The notes under the pieces: model-generated | What the model was told of the DNA's origin: nothing | Databases searched by the model: none | Seen by the model: only the letters and a program-made list of their open reading frames with translations | From: Symbiodinium natans | Lineage: Eukaryota; Sar; Dinophyceae; Suessiales; Symbiodiniaceae | Direction: 5' to 3' | Assembly (NCBI GenBank): GCA_905221605.1 | Contig: CAJNDS010001269.1 | Location: 288,501-352,500 of the forward strand | Length of the DNA: 64,000 nucleotides | Translations under genes and position numbers: made by a program | In this document: positions 19,634 through 29,282 of the stretch, one piece after another | Numbering within the stretch: the stretch's first letter is position 1 | Layout of the letters: every line of letters starts with the position of its first letter

Positions 19634-19965
19634 TATGAACCCTGTAAACACCATAAACCCTACAAACCCTACAAACCCTGTAAACCCTATAATGCCTATA
19701 AACCCTGCAAACCCTAGAAACCCTGTAAACCCCAAAAACCCTATACACCCTATAAACCCTATAAACCCTGTAAACACTGTAAACGCTATAAACCCTATAC
19801 ATCCCAGCAAAACCTAAACCCGATAATCCCTGTAAACCCTATAAACCCGATACACCCTTTTTAAAACCCTATGAACCCTATGCACCCTATAAACCCAATA
19901 CACCCTAGACATCCTACAAACCCTATACACCCTAAACCCTAAACCCTAAACCCTAAACCCTAAAC
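19634..19965 (-). repeat. 9-mer satellite AAACCCTRT, grading into CCCTAAA
   Basis: About 30 units of AAACCCTAT/AAACCCTGT/AAACCCTAC, changing at the right end to CCCTAAA. The frame encoding N-P-I-N repeats is a by-product of the 9-base period. Confidence 0.95.
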
Positions 19966-19981
19966 CTTAGAGCAGCGCGTC

Positions 19982-20066
19982 CGCAGAGGCGACCGAACTG
20001 GGATCCCCCACTTCTGCTCGATGGACGCATGCCTCTTCCAGTCCTGCGGTGTCTGCTTTCAGAAGT
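19982..20066 (+). CDS. Cys-rich exon
   Basis: Plus reads GDRTGIPHFCSMDACLFQSC then GVCFQKWAQ, with a consensus donor CAG|GTGTGTAAG and an upstream acceptor candidate GCAG. Four Cys in C-x4-C-x4-C-x2-C spacing suggest a disulfide-rich or zinc-binding segment. It is enclosed by CCCTAAA arrays (19920-19965 and 20080-20155). Product unknown. Confidence 0.55.
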
Positions 20067-20079
20067 GGGCTCAGGTGTG

Positions 20080-20155
20080 TAAGCCCTAAACCCTAAACCC
20101 TAAACCCTAAACCCTAAACCCTAAACCCTAAACCCTAAACCGTTCCTAAACCCTA
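20080..20155 (-). repeat. CCCTAAA array
   Basis: About nine units. Confidence 0.95.
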
Positions 20156-21019
20156 TCAGGGTTTGGGGCTTCAAGAGTTGGGAGGCGGGGTGATTTCGCC
20201 AAGAGGCGTTCGGTTGTGCGTGTGTGTGTGTGTGTGTGTGTGTGGCCTCTGGGTGCACATAGGCCTGTAGGGTTTCAACACCCCCATCTAGATCCAAAAC
20301 TCAGGGCTTCGGCCGTGGCATCGGTAGTTGATGCCTGTTCCCAAAAAGCCACTCTTTCCCACATAAGCCCACAGGAACCTAGCTAACTTTGCCACGACTC
20401 GGTAACCCAACAACCACATTGCAACAACGGCACCCTTGGCTGCTTTCCAAGGGAACCCAGAACAAAAGAAAAGGGACAAGTACCAATGGGCTGCCAAGAA
20501 GAGGGACCTTTGGATCAAACCCTAGGTCCCCATTCTATGAAGGGAAGGGAAGGGGGAAGGGGGGGGGGGGGGGGGTAGGGAACTTCTCGTTAATATAAGA
20601 CAAGGCAAGGATTAATGATAAAGCAAAGCCTTGCGGGTCTAGGCGCCCTGGTCGCTACCAGCTCCTAAGAGGCCCTTCAAGCCGCAGCCCCCCAAGAAAG
20701 TCCTCATAAGCTTCAAGACCCCGTGAGGTAGTGAACCAAGCCACTGAATTACAGAGATTTTGGGCCCGATATAACCACCAATGATTAAGTCAGGGCAGCT
20801 AGGGTGGGTTGCCGCTTTCGCCTTAGATGCGGAAGATGATTGTTGACAAGCAGGCCTCAACAGCCAATCGCATAGCGTGAGACACTCACTTTTGCTCTCT
20901 TGAAGAGGAACTCTTCAGCTTTATAGCTACACCTCTGAAACCCTTAGCCCTAAAGCCTCTAAGCCCTAAACCCTGAGACCCTTAATTAAGCCCTATAACC
21001 CCTGCGTCCCCAGCCTCCT

Positions 21020-21095
21020 TTAGAGCGGCTCCAATCTGCGCCTCCTCGCGGCCAGCTTCTGTCACCTCGGGCCACTGACTACAGCGGCTTCGAGT
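21020..21095 (-). CDS. Coiled-coil type exon downstream of an introner copy
   Basis: Minus reads ALGDTRSRCSQWPEVTEAGR then EEAQIGAALKEAG after an acceptor ATTCAG. Lies just 3' (minus) of the family G element at 21112-21207, which separates it from the exon at 21208-21314. Confidence 0.6.
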
Positions 21096-21111
21096 GTCAC
21101 CCAGAGCCCTG

Positions 21112-21207
21112 AATCTGGGTTGGCCCTGAAGCCCCTCTGAAAAATATTCTTGAATATGATCCTCTGAAACCCAATAAGGGAAAATCTAGAATGTCCCAAG
21201 GGCCTAC
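21112..21207 (-). mobile_element. Introner-like element, family G, used as intron
   Basis: Read on minus it starts GTAGGCCCTTGGGACATTCT and ends TTTTTCAGAGGGGCTTCAGG then GCC. It begins at the donor of the upstream exon (TGG|GTAGGCC). Related copies: 37063-37163, 38502-38588 and 50003-50093; a weaker one near 51725-51785. Confidence 0.8.
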
Positions 21208-21314
21208 CCAGTTTTTAATGTCCAGCAAAACTCTGGGAACTGCCCCCGTGAAGCCTTGCGGTACTCTTCTTCAGCGTTCTGGAGGTCTACCTGGGCGTCG
21301 ACCAGGATCGTCAC
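21208..21314 (-). CDS. Coiled-coil type exon
   Basis: Acceptor TTCAG, then VTILVDAQVDLQNAEEEYRK and ASRGQFPEFCWTLKT, donor TGG|GTAGGC at an introner edge. Heptad-like first half. Same gene series as the other minus exons here. Confidence 0.7.
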
Positions 21315-21381
21315 CTGAATCCGGAAGGTGCATGGGGTTCTTAGGGGTTTAGGGTTTAGGGTTTAGGGTTCAGGGTTCAGG

Positions 21382-21660
21382 GTGCCCGAGAAAATCTTCA
21401 TGTTTGCACACACCTCTACGGGACTGGGACTACAGGAATGCATCCGTGCATTCACTAGTAACATGTTAACAGCGCTAAGGCTAACAGTGAGAGCAGCAGC
21501 AACACGAGTAACTGGTGGCAAAAAACCAAGAGATCCTCTCTGGTTGGCAGCGCAATCGTCACGTAACAAGGGCAAAGGAAAACACAAAGGGAAGCGAACA
21601 GTTCTCATGCACGCAGCTCGCAGTGGCCGCATTGAGATTGCAACATCGCTGTTGGACTTG
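21382..21660 (+). CDS. Ankyrin-repeat exon (plus strand)
   Basis: The frame ends KRTVLMHAARSGRIEIATSL then LDL just before a GT donor (CTT|GTAGG). T-x-L-M-x-A-A-R-x-G-x-x-E-I-x-x-x-L-L matches the ankyrin repeat consensus; ankyrin repeats mediate protein binding. The first 60 codons show no domain. Only one repeat is seen, so the parent protein is unknown. It lies on the strand opposite to its neighbours. Confidence 0.6.
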
Positions 21661-21679
21661 TAGGATGAAGGTGGCAAGA

Positions 21680-21730
21680 CAGGGTTTAGGGTTTAGGGTT
21701 TAAAGTTTAGGGTTTAGGGTTTAGGGTTGC
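21680..21730 (+). repeat. TTTAGGG array
   Basis: About seven units directly downstream of the ankyrin exon donor. Confidence 0.9.
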
Positions 21731-22435
21731 AGAGAGTTTGGTGGTAGTACATTCATTGTGTATCAAACCAGAAGGGCCTAATTGAACCCTAGCCAGGTGA
21801 ATTCTTGATGGTGGCTCATGGTGGCTCACTCAGCGAGCCACTGCAAATCCAGAAAGCCTAAAACCCTATCAGAGTTTCAGAGGCTCCAGGCCCACGCGCT
21901 TCTGGTCAAAATTGCAACACGGTTCATCTAACTACGGTTCAATTAAGGCAGAACGCACCCTAGGCCCAAAGTGTTCAAGGCAATCCGCGGAAGCTTGGTT
22001 CCTGCAGCCCCTAATGTCGGCCGAAGAAAGTGAGAGTGTATATAGGTGTATACAGGGAAACAAACCGGACAACATGTAATGACTATATGGGTATTTTAGG
22101 ATGCTTAAGTAAGGCACATGGCTTGGAGAGATTCAACGATGTCACAGGTCTAGGGAGTTGGCACGGGCGTCACCTGCTCTAGCTGCTCTATACTCGCTGC
22201 TTGTTCTATGTGGCACTAAGCGCAGCATTCTAAGAAATGAGTCTGAGCAGTTGATGGGTCCCACTTTTCGCAGCAAGTCTGCATTCTCTTCGACCACCGC
22301 TGCCGAACGCCCTGCGCCGACTAGCAGCGATGACTCTGATCATCTTCAGGCAATGTGTTCCAGGGGTTGTAGGAGTAGTACCCTGAACCCTGAACCCTAA
22401 ACCCTAAACCCTAAACTGCGATTTACCCCCCAAGC

Positions 22436-22495
22436 CTTCTCCTCAAGCACTGCCACCCTGGAGCGTTCCTCCTCCTTGATTTCACTGATTTTTGC
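22436..22495 (-). CDS. Coiled-coil exon
   Basis: Exactly 20 codons, AKISEIKEEERSRVAVLEEK, phase 0, with acceptor TGCAG and GC donor (AAG|GCTTGG). Typical coiled-coil composition. One of the best supported exons of the 11-25 kb minus series. Confidence 0.8.
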
Positions 22496-23074
22496 CTGCT
22501 TGGGGCTTGGGCAGGGGTGTGGGGGTTTAGGGGTTCAGGGGTTCAGGGGTTCAAGGGTTTAGGGGTTCAGGGGTCCAGGGGGTCTTACGAGCTTTGGGTT
22601 CAGGCATACAGGCTCTAAAAGGATATTTGGCTTGAGGTTTAGGGTCTCCGGGTTTCAGGGTTTTAGGGGCTTCACTTTGGGGACCGAAAGGGGGTGCGGG
22701 CGAACCCCGTCAAAAAACACAAGCTCCCCGTTAAAAAGTTGCTTTATCCTGAGACTCCCCGCCCCCGCTTTGGGTGCACCGTGGCTCCGAAGGACCATAA
22801 TTTTGGGGGCACGCGCCTCCCTGATTGTGCATCCTAGCCCACAGTAGGATCTGCCACAATGAGGTACGGAAGGCTTTCATGGATCTAGAGTAGAGAGCCC
22901 TACGCCCGAAACCCTGAAACCACTCAAAAAGCACCATTTCGGGTCTTTCTGCTTGGGCCGGGCGTACCAGTTTGGCACCCTAGAACTCGCAGCCCCCCTA
23001 AAGCCGCAACCCTAGACCTCGATACCCCAAATACATACTTCCAAACCCTGCGGAGGCACCTTCAAAAGAAAGGC

Positions 23075-23150
23075 TATATATATATATATATATATATATT
23101 ATGTAGATATAAAGAGATAGATAGATAGATAGATAGACACACACACACAC
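23075..23150. repeat. Compound microsatellite (TA)n-(GATA)n-(CA)n
   Basis: Three adjacent simple repeats. Confidence 0.95.
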
Positions 23151-23272
23151 AAGAGCCAAGGTACATGTCCCTGCATATTTTAAGGGTATGAAAGTTACTC
23201 TGAGTAAGCCTTTACAACTCTTTAACCCTAGATATCCCTCCGAAACGGTATCCCAAGACAAAACGTGGTTGC

Positions 23273-23326
23273 CTCGGCATCTCGCAATTCAGCGCGGCAC
23301 TGCTCCAAAGCCTTCTTCAGAGCAGG
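23273..23326 (-). CDS. Coiled-coil exon
   Basis: Exactly 18 codons, PALKKALEQCRAELRDAE, phase 0, acceptor CTAAAG and GC donor (GAG|GCAACC). Confidence 0.75.
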
Positions 23327-23384
23327 CTTTAGACCCGAAACCCTAAACCCTAAACCCCTAGAGTTTAGGGTTGAGTGTATTCTC

Positions 23385-23465
23385 CAAGGCAACTGGAACA
23401 CGCACACTCCACGGCGAGCGATGGATCCCTCACAGAACTTGCGTGACTTCTTAATTAATTTCTGT
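23385..23465 (-). CDS. Exon, basic, unidentified
   Basis: After an acceptor CTACAG minus reads KLIKKSRKFCEGSIARRGVC then VFQLPW. Possibly the same coiled-coil gene. Confidence 0.45.
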
Positions 23466-23538
23466 AGGGTGTAGAGTTCGGGTTTAGGGCTTGGTAGGGA
23501 ATTTGGCTTAGGGTTGTGGGTATCCGCGTATCTTAAAC

Positions 23539-23599
23539 CAGGGTGTATGCCTTCTTGAAATATTTCAGGAACACCTCAACCTTTTTCGGCGCATAAAGG
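23539..23599 (-). CDS. Exon, Lys-rich helix
   Basis: Acceptor GAGCAG, LYAPKKVEVFLKYFKKAYTL, donor CTG|GTTTAAG. Twenty codons plus one base. Confidence 0.65.
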
Positions 23600-23905
23600 C
23601 TGCTCTAAGTAGGGCTGCAGCTGTAGCTATCCAGATCGTCTTGCAATGATCACTTATGCAATCCTCTACCCAAGTACAGGTTTCAGGAGAGTTATGGTTT
23701 AGGGTTTACACTTTCGTGCTTAGGGTTCGGAACTTAGGGCGCCCAATCGAAAGCTCCGCACGGCTTGCCTCCTTGGATTGGATCCTCAATCTTGAACTGC
23801 CTCTGCTATCTATCGCCAAGCAACCTCAAAGCGAATCCTCAAATGCGTCAGGCTGAGCTACCGGGAAGAAAAAACTAACCCTATAACTGAAACTCCTTCA
23901 CCTGA

Positions 23906-24030
23906 AACCCTTCTGCGCTTCAACAATTCCCCCATCCCACGCCTCGGCCATGGTTTTTGTCAGTGCTCGATCAGTCCCGATCCCTTTCCCCTTGAGTTGC
24001 GGCGCTACGGCACGGAGTGAGGCCGGTTAG
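23906..24030 (-). CDS. Exon, unidentified
   Basis: Minus reads ASLRAVAPQLKGKGIGTDRA, LTKTMAEAWDGGIVEAQKGF. Good codon use across 40 codons. No domain recognised. Confidence 0.65.
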
Positions 24031-24155
24031 GGGGGGTTTAGGGTTTAGGGTTTAGGACTTTAGCGTGTAGGGTCTTGGAGGGGGCGGGGGGTTAGGTTTG
24101 GGGGGTTAAGATGCCATAGGGTTCACGGTAAGAGCTTGATCAGCTCCCGGTTCGG

Positions 24156-24358
24156 GCCCTAAGCCCTGAGCCCTAAGCCCTGAGCCCTAAGCCCTAAGCC
24201 CTAAGCCCTGAGCCCTAAGCAGTAAACCCTAAACCCTAAGCCCTAAGCCCTAAGCCCTAAGCCCGAAGCCCTAAGCCCTATAAACCCTAAGCCCTAAGCA
24301 GTAGACCCTAAACCCTAAACCCTAGACCCTAAGCCCTAAGCCCTAAACTGCAAACCCT
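24156..24358 (-). repeat. CCCTAAG / CCCTGAG array
   Basis: About 28 units in which the last base of the telomere unit is G (CCCTAAG), interspersed with CCCTAAA. A homogenised variant array. Confidence 0.95.
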
Positions 24359-24374
24359 ACAAGGGTTTACGGTT

Positions 24375-24435
24375 CCGAGCTTCAGGGCTCCAGAGTCCGC
24401 AGCTGGTCCTTCAACAGCAGTTCAAGAGAGTTCCC
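24375..24435 (-). CDS. Coiled-coil type exon
   Basis: Minus reads HGNSLELLLKDQLRTLE. Confidence 0.5.
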
Positions 24436-24582
24436 ATGTCAGGAATGCAGCTGAAGGTTATATGGGGCCTTAGTTGCTGAGTTCATTAGCGCCCAAAAAA
24501 GTGTACACCTTCAGTTCTATAGGGGATTGTAGTATCCCAAAAAGTGTCAAGTGTACTGACTATGAATGATGATAAATTTCTT

Positions 24583-24677
24583 AGCCAAGCCAAAGGGAAA
24601 TTGGAAACACGTGCATCATCCGGATACAAAAGCGCCAACTTTGCTCTGCGGCACCTGCTTCGGATGCCTGGCTTCTT
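24583..24677. CDS. Candidate exon, strand uncertain
   Basis: Plus: acceptor TTCTTAG, QAKGKLETRASSGYKSANFA, LRHLLRMPGFF, donor TTT|GTAGGG. Minus is also open (LALLYPDDARVSNFPLAWL). A TTTAGGG array follows at 24680-24725. Confidence 0.45.
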
Positions 24678-24786
24678 TGTAGGGTTTAGGGTTTAGGGTT
24701 TAGGGTTTAGGGTTTAGGGTTTAGAGGTCTCTGTTCAGTGCGCAGACTTGGGTCCTGTCCTTATAGAGCTCAGTTGGGCTTGTAAG

Positions 24787-24951
24787 GGATCCATGTCTTA
24801 GGGTAGCTACGTGGTCCCTTAGTATGGGCCCTTATAAACGGGGACCCCTTAATTGCCCCTTATATACCCTATGCAACTGAGGGCCCAGACGTCAGAACCT
24901 ATAAAGAGGGCAAGGGACTATACTAAGGGCCCATGAAACTACCCTTAGAAC
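24787..24951. mobile_element. Introner-like inverted-repeat element, family D
   Basis: Both ends are CTAAGGGTAG inverses. Read on minus its 5' end supplies GT (AAG|GTTCTAAGGGTAGTTTCATG) right at the donor of the exon 24952-25013, and its 3' end GTAGCTACCCTAAG finishes with AG. Copies: 46978-47125, 47720-47895 (degraded), parts at 18590-18690 and 55885-55965. Confidence 0.8.
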
Positions 24952-25013
24952 CTTGATCTCGATTCGGGCTTTCTGTGCATCTGGAATGCGAGGCGGATCC
25001 CGGGCATCATCGA
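24952..25013 (-). CDS. Exon ending at a family D element
   Basis: Acceptor TTACAG, then DDARDPPRIPDAQKARIEIK (20 codons plus two bases), donor AAG|GTTCTAAG. If the family D element is removed exactly, the frame continues TWIPYKPN and stops. Confidence 0.75.
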
Positions 25014-25237
25014 CTGTAACATCCACACTCAACCGCAGCACAACCCAAACCCCTTTACACCCACAACCTCTCAACTTAAACATGCAAGCCTTTAAACCTC
25101 CTGAAAAAATCCCCAGCGCACTGTATGGATCAAACAGAAAATCCTAACATCACCGACCCGTAGGAAGGCCTAGGAGTTCAGTGGCTTAGGGTTTAAGTTT
25201 AAATGTGTGACTGGTGGGCCAGTGGTCTCTCACTCAC

Positions 25238-25304
25238 CCACAACCGCAGTTTTTGCAGGCAGCGCTGTTGCCCGATGTAGGTGATGTGTGATGACTTGGC
25301 CCCC
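25238..25304 (-). CDS. Exon, unidentified
   Basis: Acceptor GCTTAG and a perfect donor TGG|GTGAGTGAG enclose AKSSHITYIGQQRCLQKLRL then W. Confidence 0.75.
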
Positions 25305-25420
25305 CTAAGCACAGAGGTCTGGTATGGGCCTGGTATGGGCCTTAACCCCTCAACCAACCCTGACATCGCAAGCTTCGATTGGACTCCGAGGGTTCAGGGT
25401 TGCTCTGAAATATCATTTGG

Positions 25421-25505
25421 GGTTAGGGTTTAGGGTTTAGGGTTTAGGGTTTAGGGTTTAGGGTTTAGGGTTCCAGGGTTCGCGGTTCAGGGTTTCGGGT
25501 TTGAG
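25421..25505 (+). repeat. TTTAGGG array
   Basis: About ten units, the last ones degenerate. Confidence 0.9.
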
Positions 25506-25510
25506 GTTTG

Positions 25511-25556
25511 CCTCTGCTCTCCAGGACCCTTGGGGATCTAGTGCTGCAGGTGCCTA
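25511..25556 (-). CDS. Candidate short exon
   Basis: Acceptor ATCGTAG, APAALDPQGSWRAE, GC donor (GAG|GCAAAC). Confidence 0.5.
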
Positions 25557-25826
25557 CGATGAACCCAAAACCCGAAAGCGACATGGATGCATCGGCTCGA
25601 TGCTGAGGCTTGTTCCTCGTCCATCTACATCAATCTGTCGAATATAGCGGCCTTAATAACTAGAATAGGGTCTTGGGGGGTCAGTATGGTATACTTATAT
25701 ATAGGGACCATGAGGGAATGCTGTGAGGAATTCTTCCGACCCCTTATCGTAAACTGCAGCAAAGGCCTCCGAGTCTTGGGATGCTTCCATTGCAGCTGGC
25801 TTGGGGTGAACCCTACGTCTCTCCAC

Positions 25827-25874
25827 TCAGCTGGAGTGCTTCTCCAGGAGATAGAGGGGGTTCAGGATTGCCGC
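25827..25874 (-). CDS. AP4S1: AP-4 complex sigma-like subunit, last exon
   Basis: The final exon reads AAILNPLYLLEKHSS and a TGA stop at 25827-25829. Joined in phase 0 to the exon at 26432-26504, the result aligns with the C-terminus of the AP-4 sigma chain as I recall it (N-x-A-x-I-L-x-P-L-x-x-L-x-K). AP-4 sigma is the small core subunit of a tetrameric adaptor that sorts cargo at the trans-Golgi network. The intron between is about 560 bases with a GC donor and AG acceptor (GTGGAAG|GCG). Confidence 0.85.
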   Translation of the reverse strand, partial: AAILNPLYLLEKHSS

Positions 25875-26431
25875 CTTCCACAAAGCAAACAACTGTGGTG
25901 TGATTTTGCCTTAAGCCCCCAAAACTCTAAGCTCAAATCAAAGCACGGCAAGTCACACCGAAGATCTCTGTAAACTCCACACATCTTGAGCCCAAAGTCT
26001 ACATTCTACATTGAGTCTGCCTTGAGAAAGTCCCATCTCCCCTCCCTCGTGCCAAACACAACATTTAGCTTAGTGAGGTGGCTCCCTGCATTCCCCAGCT
26101 CATTGTTGCCTTCCTTTGCATGGCTTCGGCCAATGTCTGCCGTTGATCGTCACTGCAGTGGGACGGACTTGCTAGGCATGCAAAGTCCGACTGTAACTTA
26201 AGTGTTACAGAGAACCTATCTGAGGTGTAGTGCGGCAAAGGCTACGCACATGCACGCCCCCTCAAAGACGGGAGCAGGCTGAGTGTGATGGCTCCTTGTG
26301 TGAGCTGTTGTGTGTTGGGACATGCAGCTCTGAGCAAAGCCTGAAAGCCTATAGCCAAACTCTCCTACATCCTACTAACCCGCAACCCTGAAAGCCCAAA
26401 CTCCTAAGCCGCCTAAAACCTAAACCTGAGC

Positions 26432-26504
26432 CTTGTTTGTGTCGACAATGCATCCGTCAAGGACCATCTCGTCGAGAATAATGTGCGCTTTCTCCAGGTT
26501 GAAC
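26432..26504 (-). CDS. AP4S1: AP-4 complex sigma-like subunit, penultimate exon
   Basis: After an acceptor CGCAG minus reads [18 protein letters not shown] then IVDTNK and ends at a GC donor (AAG|GCTCAG). The string F-N-L[20 protein letters not shown] is the hallmark that separates the AP-4 small chain from those of AP-1, AP-2 and AP-3. The remaining N-terminal exons (about 100 residues of longin fold) should lie at higher coordinates but were not found by eye. Confidence 0.9.
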
Positions 26505-26814
26505 CTGCGTGGGCCGAGGGATGGGTGCTAGTCTAGGTTTGGGGCTGGGTTTTGGGCTCAGGGTTTAAAGTTCAGGGGGCTTTGGCTTCAGGGACTAGGG
26601 CCCAGCGTATAGGGCTCAGGGTATGCTGTTATCTGGCTTCGTGCTTGCTAACGGTACCGAGCAAACAACACGGAGACGCAATAATCACAAGTTCGGCTGA
26701 GCGAACCTAACACATGGGCATAAAAAGCCCTAGTCCCTTCGTAAACCCCTAAACCCTGCACACAGAAGACCAAAATCCTAGAAGTAATCTTAGGCATCAG
26801 AAGCCCTAACCCTA

Positions 26815-26990
26815 AACTATTTGCTTAAGAAACCCCCCCAGCACATAAAGACTACCAATCCCTACATCGCCCTTAGAAGGAATATGTGTATGTATGTATA
26901 TATATATATATATATATTTATTTATTTATTTATGTTATCTTATTTATTTACTTATGTTGGGTGGTTCTTAAGCAAAAAGAGTAGTACACT
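26815..26990. mobile_element. Family E element with a (TA)n-(TTTA)n core
   Basis: TTTGCTTAAGAAACCCCC at the left and GGTGGTTCTTAAGCAAA at the right are inverse copies. The core is TATATA followed by TTTATTTATT. Confidence 0.75.
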
Positions 26991-27179
26991 TATTTTTGGC
27001 ATGCATGCGAACGTACGAAGCCCGAAGCCCTTGCCTTGAAGGAATCCTGGGCATCACAATGGCAAGTTTGGCTTTCCAAGCCCTAAACACAGGAAGCCTC
27101 CATATCCTAAACCCTAGACCCGAGTTACCCGAAACCCTAAACTAGGCCCTAAACCCCCCAAAAGCCCTAAAGGGTGTGT

Positions 27180-27345
27180 GCTGGGTTCTGGGTCGCCAAA
27201 CCACACCTTCTGCGCACAAAAAATCTCTATGTTGTCTGTCTTGTCGGGTACAGTTGGGGGGGAGGAGGGGTTGAGGTTCGTCAACTGTGCATGTCGAAAC
27301 CTCTTCAACAAGCTGTATGGTCTGTCACAACAATGGCAAACAGCC
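27180..27345 (-). CDS. Possible exon(s), unidentified
   Basis: Minus frames read MAVCHCCDRPYSLLKRFRHA at 27280-27345 and TVPDKTDNIEIFCAQKVWFG at 27190-27258. Plus is also open through the region (149 codons). Unresolved. Confidence 0.35.
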
Positions 27346-27698
27346 ATCTTAATCTAAATCAAATCCAACCAAAGAAAGGTCGAGGTTCAGGTGCGGACTT
27401 TGAGGTGCGTAGTTCATTAGAAATCACATTTGTGTTTATGCCGGTTCCTGTAGTATCTGAAGTCCCGACGGGCCCACACTATAGATTTGTGGGTCTCAGA
27501 GTCAGTTGCGAAATAAAACCGGTGCCATCTTCATGGGGGGTCTCAAGCACTGGGGTCGTAAGTTCTTTGTCAGGGTGCCAAGGGGACTCCAAAACAGAAA
27601 AAGATGATGTCAGGAAGTGTTAGGGAGCCTTGAGGAGGTCTTAGGGCTGTCTTAGGGAGGACTAAAAGCCCGACCAAGAGGGGGAGCGGGAGGTCTAC

Positions 27699-27852
27699 TT
27701 GGAGATTCATGGGTAGTTCTAACTGGGGCTAACAAGTAGGATAACTCTAGGTCTTCCGGTTTAGGGTTTAGGGTTTAGGGATTAGGGTTTAGGGTTTCGG
27801 GTTTAGGGTTTAGGGCCCTGCTTACAACTACCCATGAACCTTCAAGTGTAGG
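27699..27852. mobile_element. Family C foldback element with telomere array inside
   Basis: Ends CTACTTGGAGATTCATGGGT and ACCCATGAACCTTCAAGTGTAG (trimmed) are inverse; a TTTAGGG array fills 27760-27815. Confidence 0.8.
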
Positions 27853-27939
27853 GGCTCTGTTTTGAGGTGAAGATCCTCAGGCGCCCTTGCAATGTCAGCC
27901 ACACCAAGGAGCTGCAGTCCCCGAGCCCAAGGAGCCATA

Positions 27940-28085
27940 TGGGGTTTAGGGTTTAGGGTTTAGGGTTTAGGGTTTAGGGTTTAGGGTTTAGGGTTTAGGG
28001 TACCCTAAAGCCTAAACCCTATACCCTCAACCCTAAGCTCTAAGCCCTAAAACCCTCAACCCTTGAACCCTACGTCCTAAGCCCC
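27940..28085. repeat. Head-to-head telomere junction
   Basis: Eight perfect TTTAGGG units run to 28000, then TTTAGGGTACCCTAAAG reverses the orientation and degenerate CCCTAA units follow to 28085. Confidence 0.9.
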
Positions 28086-28427
28086 TAAGCCTCACGCGTT
28101 AGGCTCAGACTACTGCTTGGAGGTTCATGGGTAGTTATAAGTGGGGTTCTAAGTAAGGCAACTATAGCTATATGTGGTCTAACTGTTTCAAGTGGGCCGT
28201 CTGCCCGTTTGCTTGGAGACGTGACAAGTTTTGCATGTGTTTGGGTCCTGGGAAGATGCAGAGTCGTGCAAAAAATTGAGGGGAGGGGGGGGGCTTCTGG
28301 GTCCTCGTCCTTCTTGCCCTTCAGGATATTAAACCAGAAACCCTAAGCCCTAAATCCTAAACCCCAAACCTTAAACCCTAAACCCTAAACCCTAAACCCT
28401 AAACCCTAAACCCTAAACCCAGCACAC

Positions 28428-28529
28428 CCGAGGAAAGGCTTTGCACAGCAGCTTTTTGAATTTGAATGAGCGGGCAGCTTCGGCGATGCGGAGCACGACA
28501 GGAGAGCTGCCTGCAAGGAGCTGTCTGAA
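28428..28529 (-). CDS. Exon, unidentified
   Basis: Exactly 34 codons, phase 0: FRQLLAGSSPVVLRIAEAAR then SFKFKKLLCKAFPR. Acceptor TTCTAAG, donor CGG|GTGTGC, immediately followed by a CCCTAAA array in the intron. Amphipathic and basic. Product not recognised. Confidence 0.75.
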
Positions 28530-28544
28530 CTTAGAAGTTAAGAG

Positions 28545-28645
28545 TTGCGATGTTCCCCCTTATATATACTAACCGTCCTTAATTGGGATTGCAATAAGGT
28601 ACGATTATCCCCATTCCGGACTGCTAGTATAAGGGGCAACATGCC
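28545..28645. mobile_element. Family A inverted-repeat element
   Basis: GCGATGTTCCCCCTTATA at the left, TATAAGGGGCAACATG at the right. Confidence 0.8.
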
Positions 28646-29282
28646 AAATTAAGAGGTTTTGGGCTGAGGCCGGATGCCAACAGGCAACTTCACGGTCCCT
28701 CTGCCGAAGAAAAGTCCTTAACCCTGACCCACAAACCCCAGCCAACATGCTTCAATCTTGAAGCTCTCGAGCCCTCTACCCCTACAGCCTCGAAACTTGG
28801 CCCTAAACCTGCAAACGAGGCTGCGCTTTCGGATCTTCCTCGCAGCGAAGGTGGGGACAAAGTCGCAACGGCCCAACCCCCCAGCTTTGCACGAAAACTG
28901 GGAACTCTAAACGTTCAAAAACCCCGAAATCCTATAAACGGTCCCACTCCCCAGACGCGGCTTGGCCCACTGCCGAAAGGGTTCACCATGCAGTGCTACC
29001 ATAACAGCCCCAGAAGCCGATACTTTGCAGGGCTTAGGGGTCCCTTAACTCCATGAAGAATACTCTGAGAGGATGTTCTGGGCAAAAGATGTAACCCTAC
29101 AGGCCAACTTGCAGGCTCAAAAAACCGGATTTCTTTGGGGTAGGAACCGTAAACCCTAAAGAACCTCTCAAACCTACACCCTACGAGACCTGAACGCTCT
29201 AAAACTGGAACCTCTGAGGCTGGCCCTCAGGGTCAGCCCTACCAAAAACCCCCAGGCCGCCGCCAGGTGAAGGGCTCAGGTC

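Noticed and set aside
19461-19817. Frame encoding N-P-I-N / N-P-T-N repeats
   Set aside because: Product of the 9-base AAACCCTRT satellite.
25587-25973. 128-codon plus frame
   Set aside because: Its middle is the family F tail, and its right part overlaps the confirmed minus exon of the AP-4 sigma gene.
26088-26158. Minus frame DDQRQTLAEAMQRKATMSWG with fair splice sites
   Set aside because: It lies inside the AP-4 sigma intron between two exons that join directly in phase; probably a chance exon-like stretch.
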